64,000 bases of DNA from Streptomyces rimosus subsp. rimosus. GTDB taxonomy: Bacteria > Actinomycetota > Actinomycetes > Streptomycetales > Streptomycetaceae. The notes beneath the pieces are model-generated. The model saw nothing but the letters and a program-made list of their open reading frames with translations. It did no database searches and had not been told where the DNA came from. The DNA lies in NCBI RefSeq assembly GCF_000720725.1, contig NZ_JOCQ01000038.1:6099-70098 (forward strand). The letters are read 5' to 3'. A program made the position numbers and the translations under genes. This document shows positions 62,286-64,000 of the stretch, in pieces. The number at the start of each line of letters is the position of its first letter. Position 1 is the first letter of the stretch.

Positions 62286-62612
62286 GTGATCCGGCGGCTG
62301 TCCCGCCGGGCGCGCGGCCGGCGACGCCGAAGTTCGAACTGCACGTGCACCTGGAGGGCACGGTCGAACCGGTGACGCTGCTCGGCCTGGCACGGCGCAA
62401 CGGTCTGCGGCTCCCGGCCGACACGGTCGCGGGCCTGGAGAAGATGTACCGTTTCACTAGTCTCGACCAGTTCATCAACGCCTGGATCCAGACGACGAAC
62501 TGTCTGCGCACAGCCGAGGACTTCCGGCAGATCACCGTCGAGTACATCGGCCGGGTCGTAGCCCTCGGGTGGCCGCCTATGTCGAGGCCATCTTCTCGCC
62601 CGCAGAGCGGGC
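62282..62612 (+). pseudogene. Adenosine deaminase, 3'-truncated
   Basis: The N-terminus is clear: PKFELHVHLEGTVEPVTLLG holds the HxH metal motif and the Glu of adenosine/AMP deaminases, followed by LEKMYRFTSLDQFINAWIQT and CLRTAEDFRQITVEYIGRV. Near 62565 one base shifts the frame from GRVVALGW to VAAYVEAIFSPAERA. The similarity ends at about 62610, where a regulator fragment on the other strand starts. About 110 of the usual about 340 residues remain, without the catalytic His and Asp residues of the C-terminal half. Confidence 0.75.
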
Positions 62613-62715
62613 TCAAAGATGGCGACCGAGCGCGGTGATAGTGTGCACCACTCGACCACCGCTGCGACGGGTCGAGATCAGCCCGGCATTCCGCAGCGTG
62701 GCGGTGTGCTGACTA
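62613..62715 (-). pseudogene. C-terminal fragment of an ArsR-like regulator
   Basis: The minus strand ending TGA at 62613 reads AAVSQHTATLRNAGLISTR and SGGRVVHTITALGRHL, the recognition helix and wing of an ArsR-like winged helix. Its upstream part is cut where the IS630-type element begins; nothing on the other side of the element continues it. Confidence 0.6.
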
Positions 62716-62735
62716 ACAGCTGCTCGGTTCCTGCC

Positions 62736-62760
62736 TACTGACCATCAATGCGTGATGTCG
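62736..62760. repeat. Left inverted repeat of IS630-type element plus TA
   Basis: These 25 bases, including the TA target copy, are the exact reverse complement of 63865-63889. Confidence 0.9.
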
Positions 62761-63887
62761 GGAGGGCTGACGGCCGCTGATCCCTGCGGTATGCCGTCTG
62801 CATGAGGTACGCACAGGGGGGTGGCCTCACCGCCGAGCGGCGGGCGTTCCGGGAACGGCTGCGCATGGAGGCGGCCGAGCGGTTCGCCCGGGGCGAGGAA
62901 ACGGCCGCGATTGCTCGGGATCTACGGGTCACTGCTCGCTCGGTGCAGCGGTGGCGGAAAGCCTGGAGCGAGAAGGGACCGCCGCCCCTGGCCTCCAAGG
63001 GCCCGGCTTCGCTGCCGCTGCTGAGCGATGAGCTGTTCGCGGTGCTGGAGACCGAGTTGGACAAGGGTCCGGTCGCGCACGGCTGGCCGGACCAGACCTG
63101 GACCCTGTCGAGGATCAGGACGCTGATCGGCCGCCGATTCCACAAGAGCTACACCGTCCAGGGAGGGGCGGTCCTGCTCAAGCGGCACGGCTGGACCTGC
63201 CAGCTGCCCACCCGCCGCGCAGTCGAACGGGACGAGCAGACAGTGGCCGGCTGGGTGAAAGGAACCTGGCCGCAGGTGGAAGGAACCGGGCGGCACGCGA
63301 CGCCTGGCTCGTCTTTGAGGACGAGGCCGGCTTCACGCTGACGCCGCCCACCACCCGCACCTGGGCCCGCCGCGGCCATACCCCCGTGGTGCACGTCCGC
63401 GGACGCTCCCGGCGCCGCCTGTCGGTCGCCGCCCTGCTCTGCTACAGGCCCGGCCACACGCCCCGGCTGATCTACCGGCCGCGGGCCGACCCCCGACACG
63501 ACGGGCGCAAGTCCTTCGCCTGGACCGACTACCGCGACCTCCGGCAAGCCGCTCACCAGCAACTCGGCGGCAACATGGTGCTGGTCTGGGACAACCTCAA
63601 CACCCATCTCGCGGCCGGCATGCGCAGCTACATCGCCGACCGCGACCGGCTCACCGCCCACCAGCTGCCCTCCTACGCGCCCGACCTCCACCCGGTCGAG
63701 GGCATCTGGTCCGTCCTGCGCCGCACCACCCTGGCCAACCGGGCCTTCGCTGATCCCCAGGAGCTGATCACCGCCGTCCGCCGGGGCCTACGCCAACTGC
63801 AATACCGCAACGACGTGCTCGACGGCTGCCTCCGCGGCACCGGCCTGTCCTGGCCTCACCACGACGACATCACGCATTGATGGTCAG
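62738..63887. mobile_element. Complete IS630-type insertion sequence
   Basis: 1150 bp bounded by perfect 23-bp inverted repeats (CTGACCATCAATGCGTGATG...; left 62738-62760, right 63865-63887). TA occurs directly outside both ends (62736-62737 and 63888-63889), the target duplication of IS630/mariner-type elements. It contains one transposase gene in two frames. Confidence 0.88.
62802..63880 (+). CDS. IS630-family transposase, frameshifted
   Basis: The first frame (62802-63341) encodes the helix-turn-helix part: ERFARGEETAAIARDLRVTA, SVQRWRKAWSEKGPPPLASK and WTLSRIRTLIGRRFHKSY. Near 63285 the frame moves to RDAWLVFEDEAGFTLTPPTT, with the first catalytic Asp/Glu region. It continues through LVWDNLNTHLAAGMRSYIAD (second Asp) and SYAPDLHPVEGIWSVLRRTT (third acid, Glu in PVEGIWS) to the stop at 63880. 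The DDE triad is complete. The shift lies in a GGAAGGAACCGGG stretch and may be programmed or a mutation. Confidence 0.85.
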
Positions 63888-63889
63888 TA
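63865..63889. repeat. Right inverted repeat of IS630-type element plus TA
   Basis: Exact reverse complement of 62736-62760; it begins inside the last codons of the transposase gene, as is common for compact insertion sequences. Confidence 0.9.
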
Positions 63890-64000
63890 AGCAGCCGGAG
63901 TTTTCCCTGTACGAGAGCAATGAGTGCGGTCCCTCGGGCGGCACGTGCAACATGACGGCGGCATCGCAGTGCTGTACCGCTATGGTTTTCGCCCCTGGCC
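63890..64000. other. Right edge of the window
   Basis: 110 bases after the insertion sequence with no recognisable coding sequence. They do not continue the regulator fragment on the left side of the element. Confidence 0.4.

Overview
The window is about 70% GC DNA, with GTG starts, GC-rich third codon positions and Streptomyces-type gene families (MAB_1171c, DUF6207, DUF5937-type regulators, ABATE/CGNR regulators, RHS proteins with WXG-like N-termini). It almost certainly comes from a Streptomyces or a close relative. There are no rRNA, tRNA or core housekeeping genes. Short intact operons are separated by stretches of broken genes and transposon debris, which is how an accessory region of a chromosome arm or large linear plasmid looks.

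Layout. 0-5 kb: a cut-off ABATE/CGNR regulator divergent from an epoxide hydrolase, an ECF sigma factor with a coupled partner, and an SDR. 6-11 kb: a 14-helix drug exporter, a frameshifted secreted protein with a Gly-zipper tail followed by a small membrane protein, and a four-helix membrane protein. 11.4-12.7 kb: a cytochrome P450 followed one base later by a 23-codon ORF with a strong ribosome binding site and a perfect 32-bp terminator palindrome, which looks like a P450-modified RiPP operon. 13-22 kb: an erythromycin esterase family protein, an orphan gene, a large nuclease-NACHT NTPase (probable phage defence, with one frameshift) and a HEAT-repeat protein. 22-30 kb: remnants, a TetR/adenylate-forming ligase pair with a perfect 13+13 operator, a Topo VI-A (mini-A) like protein, a zinc-ribbon protein and a HAD hydrolase. 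30-33 kb: Tn3, integrase and ISKra4 remnants around an FAD monooxygenase.

33-47 kb is the most coherent block. A seven-gene minus-strand series encodes a CapA-like protein, a ThiF-like adenylating enzyme, a carbamoyltransferase, a GlcD-like FAD oxidase, a CreE-like aspartate N-oxygenase, a CreD-like nitrosuccinate lyase and a cyanase. It is followed by an ArsR regulator, a RidA-MFS pair and an XRE/ImmA/MAB_1171c module. CreE and CreD homologues together make nitrous acid from aspartate, so this looks like a biosynthetic cluster for an N-N bonded, nitro or diazo type metabolite. The combination with ThiF, CapA and carbamoyltransferase matches no cluster I can name.

47-64 kb: an IS5-like element that appears to carry a passenger gene, an SDR, HNH and regulator fragments, a 1.6-kilo-residue RHS polymorphic toxin with a candidate immunity gene, an ArsR-type regulator, a broken HNH lipoprotein, an epimerase coupled to a truncated adenosine deaminase, and a complete IS630-type element with 23-bp inverted repeats and TA target duplication.

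Many reading frames carry single-base frameshifts, and several expected tryptophans are TGA stops. Some of these may be sequencing errors, but the density of truncated genes between mobile-element fragments argues for real decay.
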